A DNA stretch of 64,000 bases from Epiperipatus broadwayi (taxonomy: Eukaryota; Onychophora; Udeonychophora; Euonychophora; Peripatidae): the NCBI GenBank assembly GCA_028023455.1, contig JAQFVV010012402.1, positions 13,000,292 through 13,064,291 on the forward strand. The letters run 5' to 3'. A model generated the notes under the pieces. The model was not told the origin of the DNA. It ran no database searches and saw only the letters and a program-made list of their open reading frames with translations. Position numbers and translations under genes: made by a program. Of the stretch, positions 22,045-34,059 are shown one piece after another. The number at the start of each line of letters is the position of its first letter. Positions within the stretch are counted from its first letter, which is position 1.

Positions 22045-24985
22045 TTTGTTTTTCATCATCATCATCAACCATTATCAATCCACTGCAGGATGAAGGTCTC
22101 TCCAAGTTTAATCCACCTCTGATCTTTAGCTTCTCTTCTCCACATCACCCCTGCACACTTTCTTATTTCATCCATCCATCACATATGTGGTTTCTTTCTG
22201 GGTCTTTTACAATCTCTTGGAATCCAGTTTAAGATTTCAGTTGTCCCTCTATTATTATTTCTTCAAGAAATATGTCCAGCCCAACTCCACTTCAGTCTTT
22301 TAATTTTTCAATGAGGTCAGTAACACCTATTTGTTCTCTTACCCATATATTGTCTTTTCGATCTGTTCTTGTTACTCCCAACATGCAATTCTTCATACTT
22401 CTTTGAGTGGCCTGAAGTCTCTGTATTGCTCTTCTATTAAAGTGTTCAAGTCTCAGATCCATAAGTAAGAACTGGTAAAACACATTTATTAAAAATCTTC
22501 CTTTTCAAACACATAGGCATATTTCCTTTTAGTATCAAGTTATTTCTATGAAAAGCACTCCAACAAAGTTTAATTCTATGATTAATTTCATCCATTATGT
22601 TTCCATCTGTATTAATAATCTGACCAAGGTATTTGTTACTGATAACTTCTTCTAACTCATCATAATCAATCTTTATTTTCATATTTTGAGAAAATCCATT
22701 AAACATTACTTTAATCTTTTTTAACATTTATTCTTAATCCTACTTTCCTATATTCATCTGATAACTCCTGCAACATTTCCTGCAGCTCTAAAGCATTATT
22801 TGTAAAAACAATTACATCAACTGCAAAATCTAAATGACTTAAATAATCTCCATTTACTTTCACACCTTTAGCTTCCCATTTTAATCCACAAAATACTTCT
22901 TGCAGCACTGCTGTAAAAAGTTTTGGAGATAGGGAGTCACCCTGTCTTACACTCTTCTCAATGTTGACTTTTCCAGTATCATTATGTAATCTAATTGTTG
23001 CTGATGCATTTTTATAAATATTTTTTAAAATATAACAACATCGTGGATCTATACCTTGATGATCCAATGCTTTAATCACTGAAAAAAATGTTTATAGAAT
23101 CAAATGCCTTTTCATAATCTACAAATCCAAAGCATAATGGCAACTCATATTCATTTGTCTTTTCTATAATTTCTCTCAATACCTGGATATGATCTACTGT
23201 ACTAAAACCACTTTTAAATCCAACTTGTTATCTTGGTTGGTGAAAATCCAATGTTCTCTGTTGACGAGTTGTAATTTTCTTGGTAAAAATTTTGTATAAA
23301 ACTGATAAAAGGCTGATAGGTCTGTAAATCACCTTTTTAAATATTAATATTAATACTGCATTCTTCCAATCATCTGGTACATCTTTGTCATTTAGACATT
23401 TGGTATATAACTTTGCTAAAAAAAATTTATTTGTTCACCTGCTTCTTTTAATATATCACTTATAATTTCATCATTATCTGGAATCTTTCCTTTCTTCATA
23501 CATTTAATTGCATGCCTCACTTTTTCATTTAAAATTCTGGGGAATTCAGAGGTACTTGTTCTTTATTACTATATAATTCTTGATAAAAGTCTTCTACTCA
23601 TTTTATGATGTCATCTCTCTTTTTAGTAATAATTCCATCTTTTTTTATTATTTCAGATATAAATTTTCTACTAATACCAAAATATTGTTTTACACTCTTG
23701 AGACTTTTATTCTCTTTTACAGCTTTCCTTGCTAGTTCACAGTTCTACTTTCTTATATCATTTTCAATTCTTTTCCACATCATTTTACAAAATTCTGGAT
23801 ATTCAATCCTTTTTAATGCATCATTTTTGTATATCTTCATATTCCTTCTTTTCTTCATAAATTCTCTAGTCACAGTAGAAATTTTATTGGTCAATTGCTG
23901 CTTTTTTCTACCAGATATCTTTGTTGCAGTTTTTAAAAGAGTATCAGTTATTTTCATATTAATTTCATTCAAATCTGAATCATGTTCAAAATCTACTAAT
24001 ACTTGAAATCAATCTAATTTAAATTCATTAGAATGTGTCTGAAGATTAGGAATATCAACTGTAAATATTATTTTTCTTAATAATTTTTGTCTCTCTAGTT
24101 TTATATTAACATGTATCTTCCATCTTACTAATCAATGATCACTTCCTGTGTTAAATTTAATAAGAACATTACAATCTTGAAATATGTATTTTCTGTTAGT
24201 CAAATTATAATCCAATTCTGCTGTACCTTCATTTGTATGCTTCCATGTTCATTTACTTTTAACATTTTTCTCAAAAAAAGAATTCATAATATAAAGTTTT
24301 TCTTTTTCTGCAAACTCCACAAGTTTATGTCCTCTCTCATTTCTATTACCATAACCAAAATTACCTACAGCAATTTCATCTTTCATTTGTTTACCAATTC
24401 TAGCATTAACATATCCCATAATAATTTTAAAATGTTGTTTACTCTGATCAAAAGCCTTTTGTACATCCATATAAAAATCTTCTACTACTTCATCACTTTG
24501 AGAACTTGTTGGGGCCTAAACCAGAATTATCTGCATTTGGTATCTGCTATTAAGTTGTATAACTAATCTTGCCACTCTGTCCATACACCATTAATTCCCA
24601 CATAGTTGTTCTTCTACTTTTTATTAATAATGAATCCTACTCCACTTGTATTTCCAATAGTTGTGCCTTTATAATAGAGTACATGTCCACTTTTTAAATC
24701 AATTGTCTCTTTATGTTTTCTTCTAATTTCACAAAGTCCAATAATGTCCCATTTAATATAAGACATTTCTTCTAATTCTTGCAATCTTCCTTCACTTGAA
24801 AGTGATCTACAGTTGTAAGTATCTAAATAAAAAGTCATCATCAAATGGCATCCTATGTCCACAATCAGTGAATTCTTAGCACCCTCTACCTTCGACCACC
24901 AACCACTGCCTTGGTTGGAGACTTTACAGCCTCCTGGGAATAAGGGCCATGATTTATTTTTGTCTGTCATAATTATATATATCTA
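22045..24985 (-). pseudogene. RTE-type LINE, nearly full length but broken
   Basis: The minus strand encodes, in order, an AP-like endonuclease (24970-24614: TYNCRSLSSEGRLQELEEM, DIIGLCEIRRK; 24470-24249: RNERGHKLVEFA), a linker (23972-23745), a reverse transcriptase (23079-22711: RQGDSLSPKLFTA, HLDFAVDVIVFT) and the thumb/C-terminal region (22727-22060: KYLGQIINTDGN, GVTDLIEKLK). These are the domains of the single RTE ORF, which nicks target DNA and copies the RNA there. Frameshifts split it. The endonuclease Asp of G-D-x-N-A reads Tyr (MGYVNA), and the RT box F-A-D-D reads F-A-V-D, so both activities are lost. The 3' end is a (GAT)n-rich tail, as usual for RTE. A better copy starts at 63.3 kb. 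Confidence 0.88.
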
Positions 24986-25099
24986 TAGGAAAAATATTTA
25001 TCATTTACACAAACATTCATTCTGCCTTATCAGGCAACTTAGAAGACCAAGATGTTTCTTGATCTTAAACTCAAAGGTAAAAAGCCAATAAATTCACCA

Positions 25100-25305
25100 C
25101 CCTGGCTAATGCATGTTGGTGAGCAGCCCAGCCATGTTCATATACTATATGAATAATCACATAGTAATAACAGCTGCAATGACAAAAATGTATGGAATGG
25201 ACCTTAGGAATTTGCCCTGTTCGGTTCCTTTAAGGCCTCCAAGAGGAATCAAAGGGTCTCCTTTCAGTTAATAGCAAGCCCCTTTCTGTAGCCCATTTGT
25301 TTTTT
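25100..25305 (+). repeat. Interspersed repeat R1, copy B
   Basis: It aligns with 15-290. It has one copy of the core where copy A has two, and is less eroded (TTTAAGGCCTCCAAGAGGAA, CCCTTTCTGTAGCCC). No ORF. Confidence 0.6.
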
Positions 25306-27275
25306 ACTGAGATGTAAATGTTAGATTTAAAAGGTTAATAAAAAAATGTTAAATTTGGAGATTAAAAATAAAAGTTGTAAACAAATTAATGGGTTTTATG
25401 TTGTAAAACCTGGCTTATAGGCAAATACAATAGGGGGATCAGAAATCTGGTATATAAACCTCCATTTTTCAGCACTCAAGATCTTTCTTATAATATAGTC
25501 TAGGCAGTTGTCACAGGAAGTTATGCTTATTGAAAATTTGACATGAGTGGCTAATAAGACCCCAACTTTGCCATCTTCCTATGGAAGAACTGACCTTCAT
25601 CCCATCCTGAAGGTTGCACAACAATTATCATCACTGCCAGGATAGAAAATTTGATACCACCAGCTGCCAAGAGAAGACATCAAAGAAGAGCAACTTATCC
25701 AGAAAAGTGAGTGCCCACTACAAATGCTGGACAACTCAGTCTCTAGAAGAAATCAATAATATTCTTCACTGCAGAGCTCCATAAATCTCTTAAACTTATA
25801 ATAATTCAATAATCTAACTATGAACATTCATAAAGATATAATTTTTAAGTAATTAAGTCTTTGTTTGAAATAAATCTATTAATGTAACTGTAAAAGCTTG
25901 CCTATCAATGTAACTTTAAAACAATTAACTTGTAATAACTAAATCATTTATTAATTTAATCTTTTCTATCTGTTGCCACACCTAAATTTCTATTTATTAT
26001 TTGATTTCATTTTAAATTTATGTGCATCATTTCAAAGCAGAGAGTAATTAACATAAACCTTTGGAGAGAGATAATTAAAAGCACTCCAGTAAAATGCTTC
26101 ATTGCTTTTTAGCCAATGTAATTCACTGCTCTAAAATCTATTCTCGCATGTAACAACAGACCACTATGCATTCATTGTTATATACATATATGTTTTACTT
26201 AAGCTGACATGTATTAGCTTGTTAGAGAGGTTTGCAATTATTATTGTCTTAGTTAAATAATGGCCAGAAATGATATCGCAAACATATTTGTAATTATTAT
26301 AAAGCCTGAAATATGATTTTCCCTCTCTAGTTAATTATAATGGAATATATACAGATTCCATTTATTAAAACTAGATTGCCATTAATGAACCCCTCTTAAC
26401 ATGATTAAGATATGCTAATTTGAGAACTGGCTTGAAGTAGTTTCTGCCAAATGAAGCTATAGATTTAAGCGCATTTTAAATTGTCTTTAATATATTAGTA
26501 TTACTTATAAGCGTTATGAATGTGTTTTTACTAAACACTATTGTGTATTATTCCTTGCTATGCTTTCTTTTAACAGGCTAAACTATTATTTAGTTTGTTC
26601 AGCTAGATTTTTAGAACTGAAACACAAGGTTCCAGAACCATATTTATAGCTGCTCTGACACACCAAAATAAATGTTCTTTATTGCACTAGCAGATCATAC
26701 AGTCAACAGGAACTGAGTACTAGGTACTGAATTCCATTAATAACTGCACATTCATACTGCCATCTTCAATTTAGTATTTAGCACCATAATCTCAGATGCT
26801 CATCTACAGTAACCAGTTCATTCTACCCTATTAATTAAATTCGGCATTGGTCCAAATCTGAAATCTGGTTTGCTGAGGGAATCTGTATTCAAGTGAATTA
26901 ATTGCTCACTGATAATAATTTAGAATAGCAACTTAATGCTTTATATTACATCATCCTGGTAATGTTTAGCTTATCACTCGCAAACCTTGATGATAGTTGG
27001 CATATCACATAGACATGAGACTTTGATCGCAAATAGTAAAATATATCAAATGGATTATTATTAAGATGAGACTTCTGTACTATAATTATCTCATTTGTAA
27101 TGCCTGTGCATGTAAACTCCACAGCCAATGCACATCTTTCTGTTTCTTATGTTTAATCAGTATATTTAGTTTATTTATTAAAGATATTTACATTTAATAT
27201 TGTTTAGTGTGTCTCTCACAATCTGCTCCAAGTCGAATCCAAATCAAATCTAAATTAAACATATATATATATATA
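25306..27275. other. Complex, apparently single-copy sequence; candidate conserved non-coding DNA
   Basis: Between about 26000 and 27150 the sequence has higher complexity than its surroundings, few homopolymer runs, and no partner elsewhere in the window. It contains several TAATTA-type homeodomain-like words and ordered motifs such as TGATATCGCAAACATATTTG and GATTAAGATATGCTAATTTG. No frame longer than about 60 codons is open. It is the best candidate in the window for host regulatory sequence. The part 25440-25800 is also complex, with TATATAA near 25451, but no exon can be defended. Confidence 0.35.
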
Positions 27276-27278
27276 TAT

Positions 27279-29398
27279 GCCGTTACATTAATTTAAAATA
27301 AAAACTTTCAGTTCGCAAATAAGAATAAATTTATTAAAAACTAAAAGCTAAAAAAATTAAAGTGTTGTTCAATATATATATATATTCACACAGATGCAAA
27401 ACTTTAAAAATTATTTCTGTTTTTAAATAATAAAAAGAGGTATTTGAACGTACTTTTTTTAGAAAAAGGTATAAGAAAAGATAAAATATTTTTGCAAATG
27501 GAAATGATTGTTTTATAAATTAATTAAAAAGCAAACTAGCCCTTGGAGCTCTTATAGAAAAAAGGTCAGTTGAAAGATATGGATAAGAGAACAAAAGAAA
27601 TAGCTTGACCAATGGAAGCACCAAGCCTCAGCATGGACCAATAAAGAGACTAGGATTAGTGACGTCTTGTTTGTTGAATCCAGAGGATCATTATAAAAGG
27701 AAAACAATTCAAATTAAGAACAGTTCCTGAGTTCCAACTTTATTTTGTGAGAGGCGTGATAAGACACACTTGTCACCCTCTCTCACCTATTTAAAAATGA
27801 AATGACTGTAATACCAGGATTGAACTATCTAAAGCCACCTCTAGAATAACATACCGGTCTTCCATGAAAGTCTTTGCAGGAATTGGCAGCAGGAACTGTG
27901 ATTCTCCTTCTGTAAGACATGAACTATAAAATTTAAAAATAATTAAGAACTTTCATTCAAACTTTTAAGATTCAGCTAACCTAAATTTAAAAATGAACTC
28001 TTATCTGACTTTCAAATTTTTAAATTGATAATTAATGTTTAAATTATATATATTTGAGTTTGCTAAAAAAAAAAAAAATCATTTCCATTTTTATTTTTAT
28101 TAATATTGTATAAATTATTTAAATGCATTAAATTTAAGTTGAGTATTGATGCTTGCATAGATTCGTTCACATTTAATTATGTTTTTGTTTTTATATTTGA
28201 TTAGAATATATAGACATTCAGTAAATAATGATATCTTACATTGAATATCTAAAATGTATTTATTCAGATGTCTTTTTAGTTATTGGTGTCAATGCAGCAT
28301 CATATGATGAATGCCATTGGATTTCTTGTGAATTCCCTCTGCAATTACATCAATGACTTTATATTTTGATCATTTATGTTTATTTTGAAATGTTTTTGAG
28401 TAAGTAATCTATGTAGTCGATCTATACTCAACATTAAAAAACAAACTTTTATAAAATTCATCTGTGCAAACTTATATAAATGTTAAATTTAAGTCGGGCA
28501 TGAATGGCTATATAGATTTGTAAAGTTATAGTAATTAATTAGGGGAGGAAAATCTTAGGTTATTTGTTTCGTAGTTAAATTAGGTCAATGGATTGGATAT
28601 ATTGGTGTAATTGGTAGATGTAGTATGAGGTTCGCTATGTGCAGAATCGCAGTATACGCCACACACACCCTGTTTGCCTATATAAGGCATAATAAGATGG
28701 AAAATGCAGTCCCTTCCTATGAAGTTTTTTTGTTTCTTGTTCTTCTTGCTGATAGATGTAGCATTCCTATCTGGTTGAGAGTCAATGTCTTTCTCTAACC
28801 ATACTGTTCAGATGTACATTCCTGCCCATATGGTATTTCGTGCTGTCGTATTTTCATGCTACATTGAATACATCAATGTATCAGATGGATTGACACCAGT
28901 TTGATTGTGAACTTTTGGTCTAAGGTTAAATAAGGGATAGAATATTTTCTTTTCAAATGCAAATCTATGTAGTCTATTCATATTCGACAATCTTAAAAAA
29001 ATATATTATTAAATTCATTGTGTGGATGGCTTGAAATTTTAAAATAATAATTTAAATTAAAAGTTAATAATAAAATCTAAAATAATAAATGTTATTCCTC
29101 AAACTTTAAATGATTATATATGTGCATAAATAAATGTTGTTTGTGTGTTAATTACTGGCAGTAGCTGTTATTTTTTTATATTTAAGATACAAATTAAACA
29201 AAGTTATATTTTAAAGTTATATATTATTATCTCTGCATCTCCACTGAGCTAGTGACTTGGGCTAACAGTCTAAATATAAAATAAAGTGGGACCTTAACAG
29301 TACGTATCTGCCTATTATATAAATTTTCTAGGTTCAAATGCCTAGATGGCACCCTTGTAGTGCAGATACGGAAAGATGCACTTCTTCAGACCATTATA
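27279..29398 (+). repeat. Long LTR-like repeat Y1
   Basis: The whole segment is related, in reverse complement, to 61153-63298 (Y6) and in parts to Y2 (29438-30230) and Y3 (32880-34053). In its own orientation it starts near CCGTTACATTAATTTAAAAT, has a promoter-like block at 27609-27700, and ends GACCATTATA where Y6 and W2 end in CGTTACA. The TG/CA-type ends, promoter position and ~2.1-kb length suggest an LTR of a gypsy-like element. There is no coding sequence. Confidence 0.6.
27607..27700 (+). promoter_or_regulatory. LTR promoter block: two CCAAT boxes, CRE-like site, TATA box
   Basis: CCAAT at 27609-27613 and 27638-27642, TGACGTC at 27660-27666 and TATAAAAGG at 27692-27700 lie in that order within 95 bp. 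Homologous blocks with the same order occur in Y3 (33590-33685, minus) and partly in Y6 (62964-63054, minus), which supports a functional promoter in the ancestor. The CRE-like site would bind bZIP factors; that is an inference from the consensus. Confidence 0.55.
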
Positions 29399-29437
29399 AT
29401 ATATATATATATATACTAAGATAATGTATATATATAT
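29399..29437. repeat. AT microsatellite spacer between LTR ends
   Basis: TATATA runs flank ACTAAGATAATG. The same ACATTATCTTAGTA word follows an LTR-like end (GACCATTACA) at about 34062-34096. Confidence 0.6.
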
Positions 29438-30230
29438 TATAATGGTTGGGGTGTAGAGTGGAGTCTTACCATATCTGCCATACAGGGTGCCACCAGGCCA
29501 TTCGAATCTTGAAAATGTTACAGTAGGCAGATATGTACTGTTAAGATCCAATTTTATGTTTTATTATGACCATTAGCCCTTGCCACTAGCTCAAGGAGAC
29601 ACAGAGAAATAAAGATAATAAAAAATAAAAATAAGCCACTGCCAGATTAACAACACACAGAAACATTTATTTTGCACATATATAAAATTTAGAATTATTT
29701 TACTATAATGTTTACTTTATAATTTGATATAAGTTCACACAGATGAATTTATTAATATTTTATTAGAGTGTCGAGTATGGATAGACTACATAGATTGCAC
29801 TCAAAAAAGAAAATATTCTATATCCCTTATTTAACCCTAGACCAAAAGTTTGCTGTCAAACTAATGCCAATCTATCTGATATATCAATGTATTCAATGCA
29901 GCATGAATACAACAGCACAATACCATGCTGTCAGAAATGTACATCTGAACAGCATGGTTATAGAGGAAATTGTCCCTCATCCAGTACAGGAATACTACGT
30001 CTGTCTGGCGAGAAGAACAATACAAAAAAAACTCTATAGGAAGGGATTGCAGTCCTTTTTGCTGACTTATGATCCCATTCCATAGGCTAAAGGGGTGATC
30101 CAAGGAGCAGGGAATACCTTCTGACTCTGATGGTCAATAAGAAATTGGCTTATTTTGCCCAAGTGCAGCGTATATGTGATCCTGCACATAGTGGATCTTC
30201 ATGCTACATTTACTGTAACAGTCAGAATCG
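29438..30230 (-). repeat. LTR-like repeat Y2, 5'-truncated, facing Y1
   Basis: On the minus strand it ends CCAACCATTATA at 29438. It shares GGTGCCA, AGTAGGCAGATATG, GCCACTGCCAG, TCGAGTATGGATAGACTACA, GATCCTGCACATAGTGGATC and other stretches with Y1 and Y6. It faces Y1 across a 39-bp AT spacer, so 28.2-29.4 and 29.44-30.2 kb form a large imperfect inverted repeat. ORFs of 105 and 80 codons on opposite strands here are chance. Confidence 0.6.
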
Positions 30231-30489
30231 TCTATCTCGCTAACACACTGCAGAATTCAAACCCCAGACATGAAACTGAACATTCTAGGAGGGGTTGCCT
30301 TCTAGATATACTAAGTTCGAATCTAAAGCCCAAATTTCACAGCGCCATCTACGTGACAATGCATCTGATGCCACTACTAGTATGAACTTTGACCGATGCC
30401 TGGTGGTCAGGGAGAAACCAAAAGACTCTATACTAAAAGAAGTTTGGGTATCTAATTAATGTCTATGGATTTACAAAAGAAATGCAGAA
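30231..30489. other. Complex segment, unidentified
   Basis: The sequence includes CTAACACACTGCAGAATTC, GAGGGGTTGCCTTCTAG and CATCTGATGCCACTACTAG. It is less AT-rich than its neighbours, has no partner in the window and no supported ORF. Confidence 0.3.
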
Positions 30490-32290
30490 AATATATATAT
30501 AGACCGAGCCAGTGATAGTAATCAATAAAATAAGATATCAAATTTAGTTTAAATAATTTCACAAAATTTATTCATAAAATATATATATAATGCCACTGTC
30601 TGCTTATATGAGACAGGGATGCATATTAAATAATTGTGGGCATTATATTTCAATAAATGACAAAACAAAATGATATATTCTATTCCTCGGGCTAATAGCA
30701 TTACGATAATGTGCTTGATGAGATAGGAACATATGCGAGGTGCTTTGAGTAATTATACAAGTTTAAGAAAATATTTGAAATTAAGTGTTCTAAAATATTT
30801 ATTGATTTTGAGAATAGCACGGACAAAAGCTTACTAAGCAACAAAGTGGGAATGTGATCAAAGCATTTATTTGAGAATAATAATAATAGAGTTGCATTGG
30901 GAGGTCAGTATTGCTGATAATGAATTTATTAAAGTTGGAGGGTGTGACACGTTTAAGTCACGGATGCTTTGTAAAATAAATATAAAATAAAACAATATTG
31001 GAGATCTGGAATAATTACAGAGGGCATCTCGCTGCTAACCCGTAGGAAAGTATTTTGATGAACAGCCGAAACTTAGCGACTGGGTGATGATTGCGTTTAA
31101 TTCCCAGGGGTGTCATTTGTGAACCCCCTCTGCCTGGAAACTTGCAATAAGCAAAAAGAACGGACTTTGCCACGAAAAGAATGGACTTTGCTGTGTAAAG
31201 AATCCTTGGAAAAATAAAATAAAGCGGTCTCAACAACCAATTCATTTACCAGCAATACGAGACTAGTGTATATAAAAACATACTGAATGGGTTTTACTCG
31301 GATTAAGAGAAATGCCCAATCAAATTCCCCAAAATTTATTTAAAAGGGTCCACACATTCTCGACGTCAATGATGAACTTTATAATTAAAGTAGAACATGG
31401 TAATTAAAATAGGAAAATGCATGCTTGCGGGTTTGAAAAATAAGTATACATTTATATACGCAATCATGCATTAGGGGACACATTTAATCATTGACCTCGC
31501 ACACACTCTCATATTAGATTAAAATCAATAACATGTAGATTTTAAACTATGTGATTATATTATATATTAAAGAAAAGAATCGCCCTCGAATGAGTGATTT
31601 GCAAGATAATAAAAATTGGAAATTATTTAGAAATTGAAAATATGCCTTTATAGCAGCGTCTTAGTTTCAACAAAAGGAATGATTCACTCGGTCAAAGACG
31701 ATTCTGACACATTATCATAATAAAATAACAGAAAGCTTAATAAATAGAAAATATTAACCCAAGGATAGAGAGCAAAATGTTGAGTATATTTAAACACGTT
31801 AAAGAAATACATAATGAAGTTATGTGAAATATAAGAAAAACATTTTTAAATAGCTATAGCATGTTAGTTATCACAAGAGCTCTTGGGTTAATTTAGGGTT
31901 ACCTCTGGAGAAGCATTTTCAGGTAGATGTTCAGCAGGTTTTATAATTCAGCAACAAAATCTGGAAATGTTCATATTTTTGGCAGCGGCAGCAGTTCCAG
32001 GGTTCCCTGTGATAACTTCCGATGGTCTACGGCAGCATATGACCATTTCGGAGAGAAATAGCCTTCTTGCACTCTACTCTGTCATGTCAAGATTTACAAA
32101 TTACTACTATAATTTTGGTTAGAAACATTAGACCTCATAATGATTTCTCTTAGAAACATTAGAAGAAACTGGAGAACAAAAGAAAACCCTTCTTTTTATA
32201 GTAGACGTTAACAATAGAACTGCCCTGGAGCATTACAAAAATATATCGGACTTATCAGCTGTAATTAAATCTATCCCAATGTCTAAAGGA
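30490..32290 (-). repeat. LTR-like repeat Z1
   Basis: The left part (GACCGAGCCAGTGATAG, ATCAATAAAATAAGATATCA) resembles the start of the repeat at 48200 (GTCCCGGAGACACAGCAGAG, AATAAAGAATATCAAATC). The right part holds TATAAAAAG on the minus strand (32192-32200) next to an ACGT-containing word (GACGTTA), placed as in the other LTR-like repeats. No coding sequence survives; the 76-codon frame at 31015-31245 has no recognisable domain. Confidence 0.45.
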
Positions 32291-33497
32291 ATTCAACATT
32301 AATTAATTTCTTTAGTTAATTTCCCTGTCGACATTCGGATTACAAACTAGATTTAATTAAAAATTACTTTTACTAATTAAAGAAAACCTTAAGTGGACAT
32401 CTGCTGTTTTTAGATAAATCTTATATAATATTAGCTAATTAAACTATTGTCCCTCATTTATTTTAAAGAAATATTTGGAATAACTTTTATTAAATTAAAC
32501 GAAAGTTATTTTACTTTTAAATTGCAATATTTGAATCTATTTACTAAACGAATATTTACTAAATGAGTTTTATTTTAAATCAAAATACATTACGACGGTA
32601 ATATATTTGTAAATAGATTCAAACAAAATAACTTTAACAATTTATAATTTTGATATGTTTTAAAATGGATATCATAGTGTGTGCGCAATTACGACTTATA
32701 TAACTTACTTTTTAATAAATGTAAATTATGTGAACAAATACATAATTCATAATATTTTATTTTATTTGGGAATAAGTTATATATATAATATGAGCATTGT
32801 GCTCGTGGTTTAAAATTAGGCGGGATTTTCGGTATATAAGTGTATTGCAGACACACTACGATAGATTGGGGTTCAAACTAAGGTATGAGGGTAGGAAGTA
32901 GGTGAGAAAAGGTGAAACAAAGATCTGGAAAGCAGACCTTACTGTTTCATTACTAATTACATCAATACATCCAATTCATTGATCCAATCTAACTGCAAAA
33001 CAAATAAGGCTAAGATTTACCCTCCCTTAAACTAACATAACTTTACAAATCTATGCAGCCATTCATGCCCGGCTTAAATTTAACATGATTTAATTAAAAG
33101 TTTTAGCTTAATGTGAAAAAAACAAAACATAATAAACACTTAAAAGAACAAAAAAATTAAATTAATGAAAATGATTTTAAAAAGAAAATACATTAAAAAA
33201 AAATAATTATTAATGATTTAATTTGGTCAGATAGGAATTTATATTTAAATATTGGAATAGTTTTATAGTTAAAGTTTATTAGAGTTCATAAAGTTCTTAT
33301 GGTTTAAAAAAAAGTCAATACTTTCTAGTTGCTTGTAATTTTGAGACAGATATGCTATTGCCATTCTGTTTGTATTTATTGGAGGTCCTTTACTGTAGCT
33401 GGTATAGTTGTTTGCAGGATTTTATTGCAGGATCTTGGTGTCCTAGGGTCCACAATATAGGAAAACGTTATTTCATTTTTTTCTTTTGGACAACCTT

Positions 33498-33529
33498 AAG
33501 GGATTGAAAGTGCATCTTTTCAATCCCTT
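33498..33529. repeat. Hairpin in LTR-like repeat Y3
   Basis: AAGGGATTGAAA (33498-33509) pairs perfectly with TTTCAATCCCTT (33518-33529) across an 8-nt loop. It lies just downstream of the TATA box on the minus strand and would be in the transcript leader. A regulatory role is possible but not shown. Confidence 0.5.
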
Positions 33530-33589
33530 CTCCTTCAACTCTCCCGAAACTAACACATAACACACATAATATTTTATTTCCAATCTTTT

Positions 33590-33685
33590 CCTTTTTATAT
33601 TAAAATCGTGGATTAACTGGACATGACATCATGATGATAATTATTCTTTCGCTAAGGTTTATTTCCCGAGGGATTTGTTTATTGG
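33590..33685 (-). promoter_or_regulatory. LTR promoter block in Y3
   Basis: On the minus strand: CCAAT at 33685-33681, TGATGTCA at 33631-33624, TATAAAAAGG at 33599-33590. Order matches the block in Y1, although spacing differs. Confidence 0.5.
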
Positions 33686-34059
33686 CTATTCTGTTCCTAT
33701 TGTTTTTCTCTCCTATCTGACCTTCAATTATAAATTGAGATGCCCAAAGGCTAGTTCACTTTGACTAATTAAAATAATCTTTTCCATTTTACACAATAGC
33801 ATTAATTAAATTATTGTACATTCTTAAAGATATATATATTTTTATCTTTATATCTTTAAGTTTTTTTCTTAAAATTTAGTTTTAAAACTTTTTCTTTTTT
33901 TTTTAATAAAGTTTTCTTTTAATAATTTTTCCATCTGTGCGATTTTATATATATACGAGTTTAGATGACTTTTAATTTTCAATTTTTAAAAACAAATTTT
34001 TATTTGCGAACTTTTTATTTTTAATTTCTAATTTTATTTATTAGCATGTAACAGCATGT

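Larger units (their letters stand above)
32880..34053 (-). repeat. LTR-like repeat Y3, partial
   Basis: CCAATTCATTGATCCAATCT, ACCCTCCCTTAAACTAACAT and GCCATTCATGCCCGGCTTAA match Y6 (62160-62260) and, reversed, Y1. On the minus strand it begins TGTTACATGC at 34053. Its promoter block has CCAAT (33681-33685), TGATGTCA (33624-33631) and TATAAAAAGG (33590-33599). The 3' third of the family is missing to the left of 32.88 kb. A 12-bp hairpin stem lies at 33498-33529. Confidence 0.55.

Noticed and set aside
23605-24566. Plus-strand ORFs of 133 and 143 codons
   Set aside because: They are Phe/Ile-rich mirror frames of the minus-strand RTE element.
29768-30103. Overlapping ORFs of 105 (+) and 80 (-) codons
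   Set aside because: They lie inside LTR-like repeat Y2; the frame is not conserved in the homologous parts of Y1 and Y6, and the peptides show no domain.
30715-30760. TTGATGAGATAGG sequence as a further hammerhead
   Set aside because: The core lacks the initial C and no GAA-stem III follows at the right distance.
31015-31245. 76-codon minus-strand ORF
   Set aside because: Located in LTR-like repeat Z1 without a domain; the similar repeat at 48-50 kb has no matching frame.
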